A DNA stretch of 64,000 bases from Pseudomonas brassicacearum (GCF_000585995.1 NZ_CP007410.1:5049430-5113429), one strand, 5' to 3'; shown: positions 47,961-57,299, counted from the stretch's first letter. A program made the numbers and translations. The notes: generated by a model from the sequence alone, not told the origin.

Positions 47961-49571
47961 TCAAGACCTATCCTGATGCCTCGGCCAACTCAAGCTGAAA
48001 CACGCCCCACCCAGGCTTTTGCTCTTGCCGACCAACGCCCGGCCGTCATGCCAGTGGATGATCCGCCGCACGATCGACAGCCCCAAGCCATGACCGCCCG
48101 AAGCACGGGCACGGCTGTCGTCCAGGCGCAGGAAGGGCTTGAACACCCGCTCCCACGCCGCCTCCGGCACACCGGGCCCGTCGTCCTCGACATCCACGCG
48201 ACAACGCAACTGACCCACCTGGTAGCTGACAGTCACCCGAGAACTGGCATGACGCATGGCATTGCCCACCAGATTCTGCAGGGCACGATGTAGAAATCGC
48301 GGCTCGGCCTCGACCCAGGCACCGTCGCAGTCGGCGGCCGACAGGCATAGACCGCGCTCGACCGTGATTCCGGCCCGCAACGGTCCCAGCTCATCGATCA
48401 CCTGATTGACCAGCGCATCCAGGTCCACCCGCTGAAAATTCAGGGCCGGCGAGCCCTGCTCCAGCCGCGCGTAGGTCAGCATCTCATCCACCAGCCGGTC
48501 CAGGTCCTCGATGTCGTGGTCCATGCCCGCCAGGTATTTGTCCCGGGCCTGGGGCGTGGAGGCACTGCCGAGCATTTCCAGGCCGAAGCGCAGGCGCGCC
48601 ACCGGGGTACGCAATTCGTGGGAAACCGCCCGCACCAGCTCACGTTGGATCGCCAACAGCTGTTGCAAGTGCTCGGCCATGCCGTTGAACGCCGCGGCCA
48701 GGCGCCCCACCGAGTCAGCCCCACGGGCCGGTACCCGGGTTTCGAGGCTGCCTTGGGCGATTTGCGTAGCGGCCGCCTCCAGACCTCGCAAACGCCGCTC
48801 CAACTGGCGCACCAACAGGTAGACGATCAACCCGATCAGGCTCAGCCCCAGCGCCGCGATCAGCACCAACCATTGCGGCGGATAGGGGTTCATCTGGTAC
48901 AGCGGACCGATCTCCAGCACCCACGGCGTGCCGACCATGCCGGCGAACACCCGGATCGAGTCACCGCCCTTGCCCAACGCCATCACCGTGTCGCCCTCGG
49001 ATACCCGACGGCGCTGGTCTTCGTCCATGTCCGCCTGCTCGGCGGTCATCAGTCGCAAGTCGAACCCGAAACCTTTTTCCTCCTTCAGTTGTGCGAGTCG
49101 TTCGGGTTGCTCAGCCACCGGGTAACGCACCAGCTCGTCGGCCAGCAGGTAAATCGTCGCCCTCGCCAGTTGCTCACTGATCTGCTGGACTTCCCCCACC
49201 AGCATCAGCAGTTCGCCATCGCTGACCAGCCGATAGACCTTCGCCGCATGGGGCCCGGTCTGCTCCACCAACGCCTGGCCGCGCAACACGCGAGTGCGCT
49301 GGCCGAGGTCCAGGTCGGTCTGGGAGAACGTCTGCAAGGCCAAGGGAATGCCCAGCAGACGCTCCCACACGGCCAATGCCCGCCGGCGCTCGGTGTCGTT
49401 CATGGGCCGCAGGTTGTCGGCCATCAAGGAAAACGTGCCATGGGCCAGGCGCTCGCGGTATTGCTCGCTGCGGGTCTGGTTGAGCAGGTGCAGGGCCAGC
49501 ACGCCAAGAACCGCCACCAGCACCAGGGCCGCACACATGCCGCCATAAATGCGCAGGAAGATCGAGTTCAC
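47961..49571 (-). CDS. HAMP sensor histidine kinase, RstB-like
   Basis: The 536-aa kinase has two membrane segments (about 5-27 and 232-255), a periplasmic sensor with acidic stretches, HAMP, HisKA with His in LVRAVSHELRTPVARLRF, and HATPase (NLVGNAMRHA, VEDDGPGVP, GGHGLGLSIVRRI). The GTG start overlaps the regulator stop (GTGA). RstB-like is inferred from the pairing with an RstA-like regulator; the signal is unknown. Confidence 0.9.
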   Translation of the reverse strand: MNSIFLRIYGGMCAALVLVAVLGVLALHLLNQTRSEQYRERLAHGTFSLMADNLRPMNDTERRRALAVWERLLGIPLALQTFSQTDLDLGQRTRVLRGQALVEQTGPHAAKVYRLVSDGELLMLVGEVQQISEQLARATIYLLADELVRYPVAEQPERLAQLKEEKGFGFDLRLMTAEQADMDEDQRRRVSEGDTVMALGKGGDSIRVFAGMVGTPWVLEIGPLYQMNPYPPQWLVLIAALGLSLIGLIVYLLVRQLERRLRGLEAAATQIAQGSLETRVPARGADSVGRLAAAFNGMAEHLQQLLAIQRELVRAVSHELRTPVARLRFGLEMLGSASTPQARDKYLAGMDHDIEDLDRLVDEMLTYARLEQGSPALNFQRVDLDALVNQVIDELGPLRAGITVERGLCLSAADCDGAWVEAEPRFLHRALQNLVGNAMRHASSRVTVSYQVGQLRCRVDVEDDGPGVPEAAWERVFKPFLRLDDSRARASGGHGLGLSIVRRIIHWHDGRALVGKSKSLGGACFSLSWPRHQDRS

Positions 49572-50290
49572 GGCGCGGCATCTACACAAGCTTCAGGAAC
49601 GAACAGGTAGCCTTTGCTGCGGATGGTCTTGATCAGCCGTGGATGGTCCGGGTCGTCACCGATTTTGGGGCGAATGCGTGAGATGCGCACGTCGATGGAG
49701 CGGTCCTGGCCGTCATAGCCGATGCCGCGCAACGCGGTGAAGATTTCTTCCCGGGACAGGATGCGCCCGGCATTGGCCACCAGCAGCCACAGCAAGTCGA
49801 ATTCGGCGCTGGTCAGCTCGATGCCGTTGCCCTGCAGCCAGGCTTCGCGCAAGGCGTTGTCCACCACCAACGGACCGAACTCCAGGCGCCGCTGCTTTTG
49901 CGGCACCACCGGCTCGGGCTCGCTGCGCCGCAGCAAGGCCTGGATGCGCGCCAAGAGCAAACGCGGGCGAACCGGCTTGCAGACGTAATCGTCGGCGCCC
50001 AGGTCCAGGCCCTGGATCTGATCGGTGTCGTCGGTGCGGGCGGTGAGCATCAGGATCGGCCCGTCGAAATGCTCGCGCACCTTGCGGCAGATGCTCAGGC
50101 CATCTTCGCCGGGCAGCATCAGGTCGAGGATGACCAGGTCCGGTTGCTCGGCAATGATCCGCGCCGCCGCCACAGCGCCGTTGCCCTCGATGGTGACGCG
50201 CAGCCCGTTGCTTTCGAGGTATTCCCGTGTCAGCTCGGCCAAACGCTGGTCATCTTCGACGATCAATACCTGCCAGGCTTCTTGTTCCAC
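49568..50290 (-). CDS. OmpR-family response regulator, RstA-like
   Basis: The 240-aa regulator has a receiver (WQVLIVEDDQRLAELTREYL, phospho-Asp in LVILDLMLPGEDGLSI, Lys in DDYVCKPVRPRLLL) and a winged-helix DNA-binding domain (about 130-235, with EFDLLWLLVANAGRILSREE and IRSKGYLFVP). It forms an operon with the kinase gene downstream. The pair next to nrdA matches the PA1157-PA1158 position in P. aeruginosa. Confidence 0.92.
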   Translation of the reverse strand: MEQEAWQVLIVEDDQRLAELTREYLESNGLRVTIEGNGAVAAARIIAEQPDLVILDLMLPGEDGLSICRKVREHFDGPILMLTARTDDTDQIQGLDLGADDYVCKPVRPRLLLARIQALLRRSEPEPVVPQKQRRLEFGPLVVDNALREAWLQGNGIELTSAEFDLLWLLVANAGRILSREEIFTALRGIGYDGQDRSIDVRISRIRPKIGDDPDHPRLIKTIRSKGYLFVPEACVDAAP

Positions 50291-50340
50291 TGGGGGGACC
50301 TCTTTTGCTGTGAATATAGAAAGGAAGGATGGTGCTTACC

Positions 50341-50434
50341 TGTGGCGAAGGAGCTTGCTCCCGCTGGGCTGCGAAGCGGCCCCGTTTTTTTGCGATTGCT
50401 GCGCAATCGAGCGGGAGCAAGCTCCCTCCCCACA
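50341..50434. repeat. REP pair (REPIN), family B
   Basis: Inverted TGTGGCGAAGGAGCTTGCTC and GAGCAAGCTCCCTCCCCACA flank a loop containing GGGCTGCG and TGCGATTGCTGCGCAATCG. Confidence 0.88.
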
Positions 50435-50713
50435 ACAGTGCTCGCTCCAGGGATTCGAATACAGCCCCCCTCTTTTTGTCATATCAAAGGAGGATAAACA
50501 TGCCAGCACACCGGCCGATTGTATAAACGTCGCCCCCCTGGAAAACAAGCGGACAAATGCGTTCGGTCGGGTGGATTTTGTGTGGTAACGTCCGCGCCCG
50601 CAAAAACCTTCTGGCTGTTTCCGAATCGTCGAAATCGATGAAAAAAGGTCCGCTCCAGCTAGGTCGCGGCCTACAGCGTAGTTCCACGTTTCGCACACAA
50701 ATTACGCACAGGC

Positions 50714-50796
50714 TTATCCACAGGTAGTACGTTGCAATCACCCCCCAAAACGCATTATCTTGTAGCCCGCCGCGTAAAAAACCCTACATGTAGGGT
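50714..50796 (+). promoter_or_regulatory. nrdA promoter with DnaA box and two NrdR-like boxes
   Basis: A perfect DnaA box TTATCCACA lies at 50714-50722. A promoter TTGCAA-N17-TTATCT follows at 50732-50760. Two 16-bp NrdR-like boxes, at 50750-50765 (overlapping the -10) and 50781-50796 (ACCCTACATGTAGGGT, inside a 22-bp perfect palindrome at 50778-50799), start exactly 31 bp apart, the helical spacing known for NrdR. DnaA control of nrdAB is established in E. coli. The 320-bp leader before the nrdA ATG shows no gene. Confidence 0.75.
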
Positions 50797-51116
50797 TTTC
50801 GGCCAAAAACCAAACACAAGTTGGACAGAGAATTCAAGCGTTTTTCGTGCTTCTGTTCACCTGAAACACCGCATTTCCAAAAGCCCAGACCGCCCCTGCG
50901 GATGGTAGCTGTTTCAAGGTCGAAAACGACCAAAACGGTACGGGTGTTGCAGTCCATTGCTGCCACCCCAGAACTTCGGATGGAAGCGGTATTAAATGCC
51001 TGCTTCCTACTGTCCCGAAGTTGTTATGCCCGGCGCCAGCCGGTTGTAGTGCTTCAGGACGGAACGGTGGGCACCGTAATGGCGCCCAAACAAACATAGA
51101 GAACGTGGAGACACCC

Positions 51117-54008
51117 ATGCACACCGACACAACTCGCGAGAACCCGCAGGGCACCGCGCCGCTGGCCGCCGATTCGAACCCGGATCTGTCCGCCACCGCG
51201 CCGGGCCAATTGCGCGTGATCAAGCGTAACGGCACTGTCGTTCCTTACACCGATGACAAGATCACCGTCGCCATCACCAAAGCGTTTCTCGCAGTTGAAG
51301 GCGGCACCGCTGCCGCTTCGTCGCGAATCCACGACACCGTGGCCCGCCTGACCGAACAGGTCACCGCGACCTTCAAGCGTCGCATGCCCTCGGGCGGCAC
51401 CATCCACATCGAAGAAATCCAGGACCAGGTCGAACTGGCCCTGATGCGTGCCGGCGAGCAGAAAGTGGCCCGCGACTACGTGATCTACCGTGACTCCCGC
51501 GCCAAGGAACGCGCCATCCGCACCCCGGCCGACGCACCGGTGCAAGCGCACCCGTCGATCCGCATCGCCCGCGCCGATGGCAGCCTGGCGCCGCTGGACA
51601 TGGGCCGCCTGAACACCATCGTCACCGAGGCCTGCGAGGGCCTGGAAGAAGTCGACGGCGACCTGATCCAGCGCGAAACCCTGAAGAACCTCTATGACGG
51701 CGTCGCCCTCAAGGACGTCAATACTGCGTTGGTGATGACCGCGCGGACCCTGGTGGAACGCGAGCCGAACTACTCCTTCGTCACCGCCCGCCTGCTGATG
51801 GACACCCTGCGTGCCGAAGGCCTGAGCTTCCTGGAAGTCGCCGAGAGCGCGACCCACCACGAAATGGTCGACCTGTACGCCAAGGCGTTGCCGGCCTACA
51901 TCGCCAAGGGTATCGAATACGAATTGCTGAACCCGGTCCTGGCCTCCTTCGACCTGGAAAAACTCGGCAAGGCGATCAACCACGAGCGCGACCAGCAGTT
52001 CACCTACCTGGGCCTGCAAACCCTGTACGACCGTTACTTCATCCACAAGGACGGTATCCGCTTCGAACTGCCGCAGATCTTCTTCATGCGCGTGGCCATG
52101 GGCCTGGCAATCGAAGAGAAGCAACGCGAAGACCGCGCCATCGAGTTCTACAACCTGTTGTCGTCCTTCGACTACATGGCGTCGACCCCGACCCTGTTCA
52201 ACGCCGGTACCCTGCGTCCACAGCTGTCGAGCTGCTACCTGACCACCGTGCCGGACGACCTGTCGGGCATCTACGGCGCGATCCACGACAACGCCATGCT
52301 GTCGAAATTTGCCGGCGGCCTGGGTAACGACTGGACTCCGGTTCGCGCGCTGGGCTCGTACATCAAGGGCACCAACGGCAAATCCCAGGGCGTCGTGCCG
52401 TTCCTCAAAGTGGTCAACGACACCGCGGTCGCGGTCAACCAGGGCGGCAAGCGCAAAGGCGCGGTCTGCGCCTACCTGGAAACCTGGCACATGGACATCG
52501 AAGAGTTCATCGAGCTGCGCAAGAACACCGGTGATGATCGTCGTCGTACCCACGACATGAACACCGCCAACTGGATCCCTGACCTGTTCATGAAGCGTGT
52601 CTTCGACGACGGCAAGTGGACCCTGTTCTCGCCGTCCGAAGTGCCAGACCTGCACGACCTGACCGGCAAGGCTTTCGAAGAGCGCTACGAGTACTACGAA
52701 GCCCTGACCGAGTACAACAAGATCAAGCTGTTCAAAGTCGTCCAGGCCAAAGACCTGTGGCGCAAAATGTTGTCGATGCTGTTCGAAACCGGCCACCCAT
52801 GGCTGACCTTCAAGGACCCGTGCAACCTGCGCAGCCCGCAGCAACACGTGGGCGTGGTCCACAGCTCGAACCTGTGCACCGAGATCACCTTGAACACCAA
52901 CAAGGACGAGATCGCGGTCTGCAACCTGGGCTCGATCAACCTGCCGAACCACATCACCGACGGCAAGCTCGACACCGCCAAGCTGCAACGCACCGTGAAC
53001 ACCGCCGTGCGCATGCTCGACAACGTGATCGACATCAACTACTACTCGGTGCCACAGGCGAAGAACTCCAACTTCAAGCACCGTCCGGTCGGCCTGGGCA
53101 TCATGGGCTTCCAGGACGCCTTGTACCTGCAGCACATCCCGTACGGTTCCGATGCTGCGGTCGAGTTCGCCGACAAGTCGATGGAAGCGGTCAGCTACTA
53201 CGCGATCCAGGCTTCCTGCGACCTGGCCGACGAGCGCGGCGCCTACGAGACGTTCCAGGGTTCGCTGTGGTCCAAAGGCGTCCTGCCGCTGGATTCGCAA
53301 CAGATCCTGATCGCCCAGCGCGGCCAGAAGTACATCGACGTTGACCTGAACGAATCCCTGGACTGGGCACCGGTTCGCGCCCGTGTGCAGAAAGGCATCC
53401 GTAACTCCAACATCATGGCCATCGCACCGACCGCCACCATCGCCAACATCACTGGCGTGTCGCAGTCGATCGAACCGACCTACCAGAACCTGTATGTGAA
53501 ATCGAACCTGTCGGGCGAGTTCACCGTGATCAACCCGTACCTGGTTCGCGACCTCAAGGCTCGCGGCCTGTGGGACTCGGTCATGATCAACGACCTGAAG
53601 TACTACGACGGTTCGGTGCAGCAGATCGAGCGCATCCCGCAAGAGCTCAAGGAGCTCTACGCCACCGCGTTCGAAGTGGACACCAAGTGGATCGTCGACG
53701 CCGCCAGCCGTCGCCAGAAGTGGATCGACCAGGCGCAGTCGCTGAACCTGTACATCGCCGGCGCCTCGGGCAAGAAGCTGGACGTGACCTACCGCATGGC
53801 CTGGTACCGTGGTCTGAAAACCACCTACTACCTCCGTGCCCTGGCCGCCACCAGCACCGAGAAGTCGACCATCAACACCGGCAAGCTGAACGCTGTTTCC
53901 AGCGGCGGCAACCACGGTGACGATTCGGTCCTGGCGGCTCCAGCCGGTCCGGCACCAGTGCCAAAGGCCTGCGCGATTGACGAGCCGGATTGCGAAGCTT
54001 GCCAATAA
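51117..54008 (+). CDS. nrdA: Ribonucleotide reductase class Ia, alpha subunit
   Basis: The 963-aa cytoplasmic catalytic subunit reduces NDPs to dNDPs. N-terminal ATP cones are visible (about 30-230, two repeats beginning RVIKRNGTVVPYTDDKI and IRIARADGSLAPLDMGRL). The catalytic core has LSSCYLTTVPDD (redox Cys), SSNLCTEITLNTNKDEIAVC with the thiyl Cys and Glu, and MAIAPTATIANITGVSQSIE. The redox tail ends E-P-D-C-E-A-C-Q. The ATG follows GTGGAGACACCC. nrdB does not follow; a terminator does. Confidence 0.97.
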   Translation: MHTDTTRENPQGTAPLAADSNPDLSATAPGQLRVIKRNGTVVPYTDDKITVAITKAFLAVEGGTAAASSRIHDTVARLTEQVTATFKRRMPSGGTIHIEEIQDQVELALMRAGEQKVARDYVIYRDSRAKERAIRTPADAPVQAHPSIRIARADGSLAPLDMGRLNTIVTEACEGLEEVDGDLIQRETLKNLYDGVALKDVNTALVMTARTLVEREPNYSFVTARLLMDTLRAEGLSFLEVAESATHHEMVDLYAKALPAYIAKGIEYELLNPVLASFDLEKLGKAINHERDQQFTYLGLQTLYDRYFIHKDGIRFELPQIFFMRVAMGLAIEEKQREDRAIEFYNLLSSFDYMASTPTLFNAGTLRPQLSSCYLTTVPDDLSGIYGAIHDNAMLSKFAGGLGNDWTPVRALGSYIKGTNGKSQGVVPFLKVVNDTAVAVNQGGKRKGAVCAYLETWHMDIEEFIELRKNTGDDRRRTHDMNTANWIPDLFMKRVFDDGKWTLFSPSEVPDLHDLTGKAFEERYEYYEALTEYNKIKLFKVVQAKDLWRKMLSMLFETGHPWLTFKDPCNLRSPQQHVGVVHSSNLCTEITLNTNKDEIAVCNLGSINLPNHITDGKLDTAKLQRTVNTAVRMLDNVIDINYYSVPQAKNSNFKHRPVGLGIMGFQDALYLQHIPYGSDAAVEFADKSMEAVSYYAIQASCDLADERGAYETFQGSLWSKGVLPLDSQQILIAQRGQKYIDVDLNESLDWAPVRARVQKGIRNSNIMAIAPTATIANITGVSQSIEPTYQNLYVKSNLSGEFTVINPYLVRDLKARGLWDSVMINDLKYYDGSVQQIERIPQELKELYATAFEVDTKWIVDAASRRQKWIDQAQSLNLYIAGASGKKLDVTYRMAWYRGLKTTYYLRALAATSTEKSTINTGKLNAVSSGGNHGDDSVLAAPAGPAPVPKACAIDEPDCEACQ

Positions 54009-54044
54009 GCTGAGTGGGTGGGCGTGTAAAGACGCCTGCTGAAG

Positions 54045-54080
54045 AAACCCCCGATAGACCGCTGGTTTATCGGGGGTTTT
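54045..54080 (+). terminator. Intrinsic terminator of nrdA
   Basis: AACCCCCGATAGACC pairs with GGTTTATCGGGGGTT across a short loop and is followed by TTTTC, 37 bp after the nrdA stop. Confidence 0.9.
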
Positions 54081-54115
54081 CTTTTGGGTGGAGGAAAGTG
54101 GCGCCTGGCCTGACC

Positions 54116-54194
54116 CCATCGCGAGCAAGCTCGCTCCCACAGGGGCCTGTACACGCAGTTCAAAGGTGGGAGCGAGCTTGCTCGCGATGAGGCC
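54116..54194. repeat. REP pair (REPIN), family A
   Basis: CATCGCGAGCAAGCTCGCTC and inverted GGTGGGAGCGAGCTTGCTCG flank a short loop between the convergent nrdA and flgE genes. Confidence 0.9.
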
Positions 54195-54224
54195 GGACCA
54201 GGCACGACAAAACCTTCGCCCATG

Positions 54225-54250
54225 AAAAAGCCCCTCTTGCGAGGGGCTCC
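54225..54250 (-). terminator. Intrinsic terminator of the flgBCDE operon
   Basis: On the minus strand GAGCCCCTCGCAAGAGGGGC is followed by TTTTTC, 27 bp after the flgE stop. Confidence 0.88.
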
Positions 54251-54277
54251 TTGTGCAGCGTCAAGCAACCATCGACA

Positions 54278-55576
54278 TCAAGCCATCTGAATGATGGTCT
54301 GCATGATGGTGCTCTGGGTGGAGATGGTCTTGGCGTTCGCCTGGTAGTTGCTCTGGGCCTTGATCAGCTCGACCAGTTCGTTGGTCAGGTTGACGTTGGA
54401 CTCTTCCAGGGAGTTGGAGACGATCGAACCCAGGGTGCCGGTTTCCGGGGCATCGTAGCCCGGGATGCCCGAGGCGAAGGTTTCCTTCCAGCTGGTGCCG
54501 CCTATCGGCTGCAAGCCTTGCTCGTTGGTGAAACTGGCGAGCGCGAGCTGGCCGATCGGCTTGGTCTGGTTGTTGCTGAAGTTGGCCAGCAAGACACCGC
54601 TGCCATCGATGGTCAGGTTGGTGATCTGGCCGGTGGCGTAACCGTTCTGTGCTGGAATCGACCGCGCGGTGTCGGCGTTGAACTGGGTGGTATTGCCCAT
54701 GGAGATCGTGATGGTTGGCGCACTCGCGGCACCGTTGGCGGCCCATACGCCGTTGGTTACAGTGCCTGGCACCCAGCCAGTCAGTACCAAATCGCTGCTG
54801 GTGGACGCCGGAGGAGTGGTGACCGAGGCCAACTTCCCGCTCGAATCGAAGTTCATGGTCGAAGGGACCGGCGCAGTCGCGCCCGTCGTAGTCGGCAAGC
54901 TGCCGTTCAGGTTACGACCATCAATCAGCGTATAGACATTCCAGGTATTACCGGCCGTCTTGACCATGTACTGGTCCATGGAATGCTGGTTGCCCTGGGT
55001 GTCGTAGACCGGGGTAGTGAACTGCTTGGTGAAGGTGGCCGTATCACTCGGATTGAATGCCGCTGTGATCGCCGTCGCCGTCGAGTTCAGGTTGATCGTC
55101 GATGAAATCAGGCTGGTCGCACTCGGCGGCAGGTTGGAGGTGTCGATGCGCAGGTCGGTCAGGATCCCGTTCTGGATCTTGCCGTTGGCATCCACGCCAT
55201 AGCCTTGCAGGCGGGCAGTGCCGTCACTGTTGGTGACGTAGCCTTCCTTGTCAGTCTTGAAGGTACCGGCACGGGTGTAGCTCAAGGAACCGTCGTTGCT
55301 CAGCACAAAGAAGCCGGAACCCTGGATACCCATGTCCAGCACGTTGCCGGTGTTGTTGACGTCACCCTGGCTGAACTGCTGGGAAACGTTGGCCAGGCGC
55401 ACGCCGTTACCGACGGTCTTGCTGCCCGAGCCCAGCTTGGTGGCCGAGTAGACGTCTTCGAATTCCGCGCGGGACGATTTGAATCCGGTGGTCGCCACGT
55501 TGGCGATGTTGTTGCCGGTCACGTCCAGCTGTTTGTTGGCTGCATAGAGACCGCTAAGGCCGATATTGAAAGACAT
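54278..55576 (-). CDS. flgE: Flagellar hook protein FlgE
   Basis: The 432-aa hook subunit is exported by the flagellar type III apparatus. The N-terminal rod motif is FNIGLSGLYAANKQLDVTGN followed by NIANVATTGFK. The Ser/Thr/Asn-rich middle domain is variable. The C-terminal helix motif is EESNVNLTNELVELIKAQSN. Last gene of flgBCDE here. Confidence 0.96.
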   Translation of the reverse strand: MSFNIGLSGLYAANKQLDVTGNNIANVATTGFKSSRAEFEDVYSATKLGSGSKTVGNGVRLANVSQQFSQGDVNNTGNVLDMGIQGSGFFVLSNDGSLSYTRAGTFKTDKEGYVTNSDGTARLQGYGVDANGKIQNGILTDLRIDTSNLPPSATSLISSTINLNSTATAITAAFNPSDTATFTKQFTTPVYDTQGNQHSMDQYMVKTAGNTWNVYTLIDGRNLNGSLPTTTGATAPVPSTMNFDSSGKLASVTTPPASTSSDLVLTGWVPGTVTNGVWAANGAASAPTITISMGNTTQFNADTARSIPAQNGYATGQITNLTIDGSGVLLANFSNNQTKPIGQLALASFTNEQGLQPIGGTSWKETFASGIPGYDAPETGTLGSIVSNSLEESNVNLTNELVELIKAQSNYQANAKTISTQSTIMQTIIQMA

Positions 55577-55606
55577 ATTGCACTCCTTTTGCCGGGTTAG
55601 TCGGCT

Positions 55607-56329
55607 CTACATACCAATAGTTTGTACTTTGGACAGGGCAATGCTGCCCAGCCCGGCGAGGTTGAGCATCAGCTCGCCCCCTGTCTGGCTGATCGTCACA
55701 CTGCTGACGGTGGCCGGCAGGTTGGTGATCAGCGATGTCGCCTTGCCGTCGATGGTGGTCGAGGCGGCGAAAGTGTAAGTGCCCGATTCGACCGTCGCGC
55801 CCGCGTCGTTCTTGCCGTCCCAGATGAAAGCGGAATTGCCGGCGTTCTGGCTGCCCAGGTCGATGGTGCGGACGGTCTTGCCATCCTTGTCCACGATCTT
55901 GACCGCGACGGAGGACACCGAGGTCGGTACCACCACCGTGCCGTTGAGGCTCTTGGAGGTATCGACCACGGCCTTGTCGCCTGGAGCGATGACCGAGCGA
56001 CCTACCAGTGACGAGGCCTGCAAGGCCTGGGACGAGTTGTAGTTGCCGGCGATACCGCTGACGGTCTCGTTGAGGGTGGTGATGCCTTCCAGGCTGCTGA
56101 ACTGCGCCAGCTGGGCAACGAACTCGCCGTTATCCTGGGGCTCCAGCGGGTTCTGGTTTTTCAGTTGGGTAACGAGCAATTGCAGGAACGCATCCTTGCC
56201 AAGCTCCTTTTTTCCCGTCGCCGCCCCCGTCACCGCCCCGAGGGTATCGGAGGTGTTGTTGGTCTTGACCGAGGAGTTAGCCAGAATCTCGTTGAGGCTC
56301 AAACCACTGGTGGTGTTAGTAACGCTCAT
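55607..56329 (-). CDS. flgD: Flagellar hook capping protein FlgD
   Basis: The 240-aa hook-assembly scaffold has the N-terminal GKDAFLQLLVTQLKNQNPLE motif and a C-terminal FlgD Ig-like/Tudor region (FIWDGKNDAGATVESGTYTF). It caps the growing hook and is later replaced. It sits 30 bp before flgE. Confidence 0.95.
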   Translation of the reverse strand: MSVTNTTSGLSLNEILANSSVKTNNTSDTLGAVTGAATGKKELGKDAFLQLLVTQLKNQNPLEPQDNGEFVAQLAQFSSLEGITTLNETVSGIAGNYNSSQALQASSLVGRSVIAPGDKAVVDTSKSLNGTVVVPTSVSSVAVKIVDKDGKTVRTIDLGSQNAGNSAFIWDGKNDAGATVESGTYTFAASTTIDGKATSLITNLPATVSSVTISQTGGELMLNLAGLGSIALSKVQTIGM

Positions 56330-56344
56330 GTGACTCGCCCCTTA

Positions 56345-56788
56345 TCACTGACCCAGGGTCAGGACCTTCTGCATCATGGTTTTGGCGGTGTTCATCATTT
56401 CGGCGTTGGTCTGGAACGAACGACTGGCGGAAATCATGTCGGCCATTTCTTCGACGACGTTGACGTTCGGGTAGTAGACGTAGCCCTTGGCGTCAGCGGC
56501 CGGATGGTTCGGCTCGTAACGTGCCTCGAGGTTGCTCTGGTCTTCGACCACGCCGAGCACCTGCACACCCTGCCCGGCGGCGTCCTGGTTCTGGAACAGC
56601 GAGTCGCTGCCGCCGGATTGGCCGCCCTGGTACATGGTGGCGAATACCGGGTGACGGGCACGGTAGGTCTGGTCGATGCTCGACGAAACGGTCTCGGCGT
56701 TGGCGATGTTACTGGCGACGGTGTTCAGGCGAGTGGTCTGGGCACTCATGGCACTGCCGGCAATGTTGAATACGCTCGCGATCGACAT
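56345..56788 (-). CDS. flgC: Flagellar basal-body rod protein FlgC
   Basis: The 147-aa proximal rod protein has SVFNIAGSAMSAQTTRLNTV followed by ASNIANAET, VYYPNVNVVEEMADMISASR, and the C-terminal helix TAKTMMQKVLTLGQ. The gap to flgB is 3 bp. Confidence 0.95.
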   Translation of the reverse strand: MSIASVFNIAGSAMSAQTTRLNTVASNIANAETVSSSIDQTYRARHPVFATMYQGGQSGGSDSLFQNQDAAGQGVQVLGVVEDQSNLEARYEPNHPAADAKGYVYYPNVNVVEEMADMISASRSFQTNAEMMNTAKTMMQKVLTLGQ

Positions 56789-56791
56789 GGA

Positions 56792-57199
56792 TTACTCTCC
56801 GCGCAGGGCCGATACCAGCCCTTTGAACTTACTGTTGAGCAGGGTGAAGCTGGCCTGGAAGTTCACGGAGTTTTCCGCGTAGTTGGACTGTTCCAGTTGG
56901 GCGTCCACGGTGTTCTGGTCAATCGAAGGTTGCATCGGCGTGCGATACATCAGCGATTCGTCGCCATTGCCCAGTCCTTCGGCTTCGATATGACGGCTGT
57001 TGGTCATGTTCAAGGCGAAGTGGCCGTTCTTGGTCTTCTCGTTCTGCTCGGCGAGCACTTTGGAGAAGTCCAGGTCCCGAGCCTTGTAGTTCGGGGTATC
57101 GGCGTTGGCGATGTTGTTGGCCAGGACTTCGGCACGCTGGGCGCGGAAGCTCAGGGCCTGTTCGTGGATACCGAGCGCTTTATCGAAGCTGATGCTCAT
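56792..57199 (-). CDS. flgB: Flagellar basal-body rod protein FlgB
   Basis: The 135-aa proximal rod protein has ALSFRAQRAEVLANNIANAD then TPNYKARDLDF. It is the first gene of the operon. The ATG at 57199 is the normal start; upstream codons in frame run through the promoter. A perfect sigma-54 promoter lies about 45 bp upstream. Confidence 0.95.
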   Translation of the reverse strand: MSISFDKALGIHEQALSFRAQRAEVLANNIANADTPNYKARDLDFSKVLAEQNEKTKNGHFALNMTNSRHIEAEGLGNGDESLMYRTPMQPSIDQNTVDAQLEQSNYAENSVNFQASFTLLNSKFKGLVSALRGE

Positions 57200-57243
57200 G
57201 TCGGAAACCTTTGGGTGACCAGAATTTACGTACGATGAACTTA

Positions 57244-57258
57244 GCAAGCGTCGTGCCA
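57244..57258 (-). promoter_or_regulatory. Sigma-54 promoter of flgBCDE
   Basis: On the minus strand TGGCAC-N5-TTGC matches the -24/-12 consensus. Class III flagellar operons of Pseudomonas are RpoN- and FleR-dependent. Confidence 0.88.
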
Positions 57259-57299
57259 CTTTCAAAAACCGCATAAACCGGGGCTTTGCGGGCATCGGC

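Noticed and set aside
51054..54140. A 1028-codon minus-strand open frame
   Set aside because: It is the complement of nrdA; its Val/Leu/Gly/His-rich sequence has no protein character.
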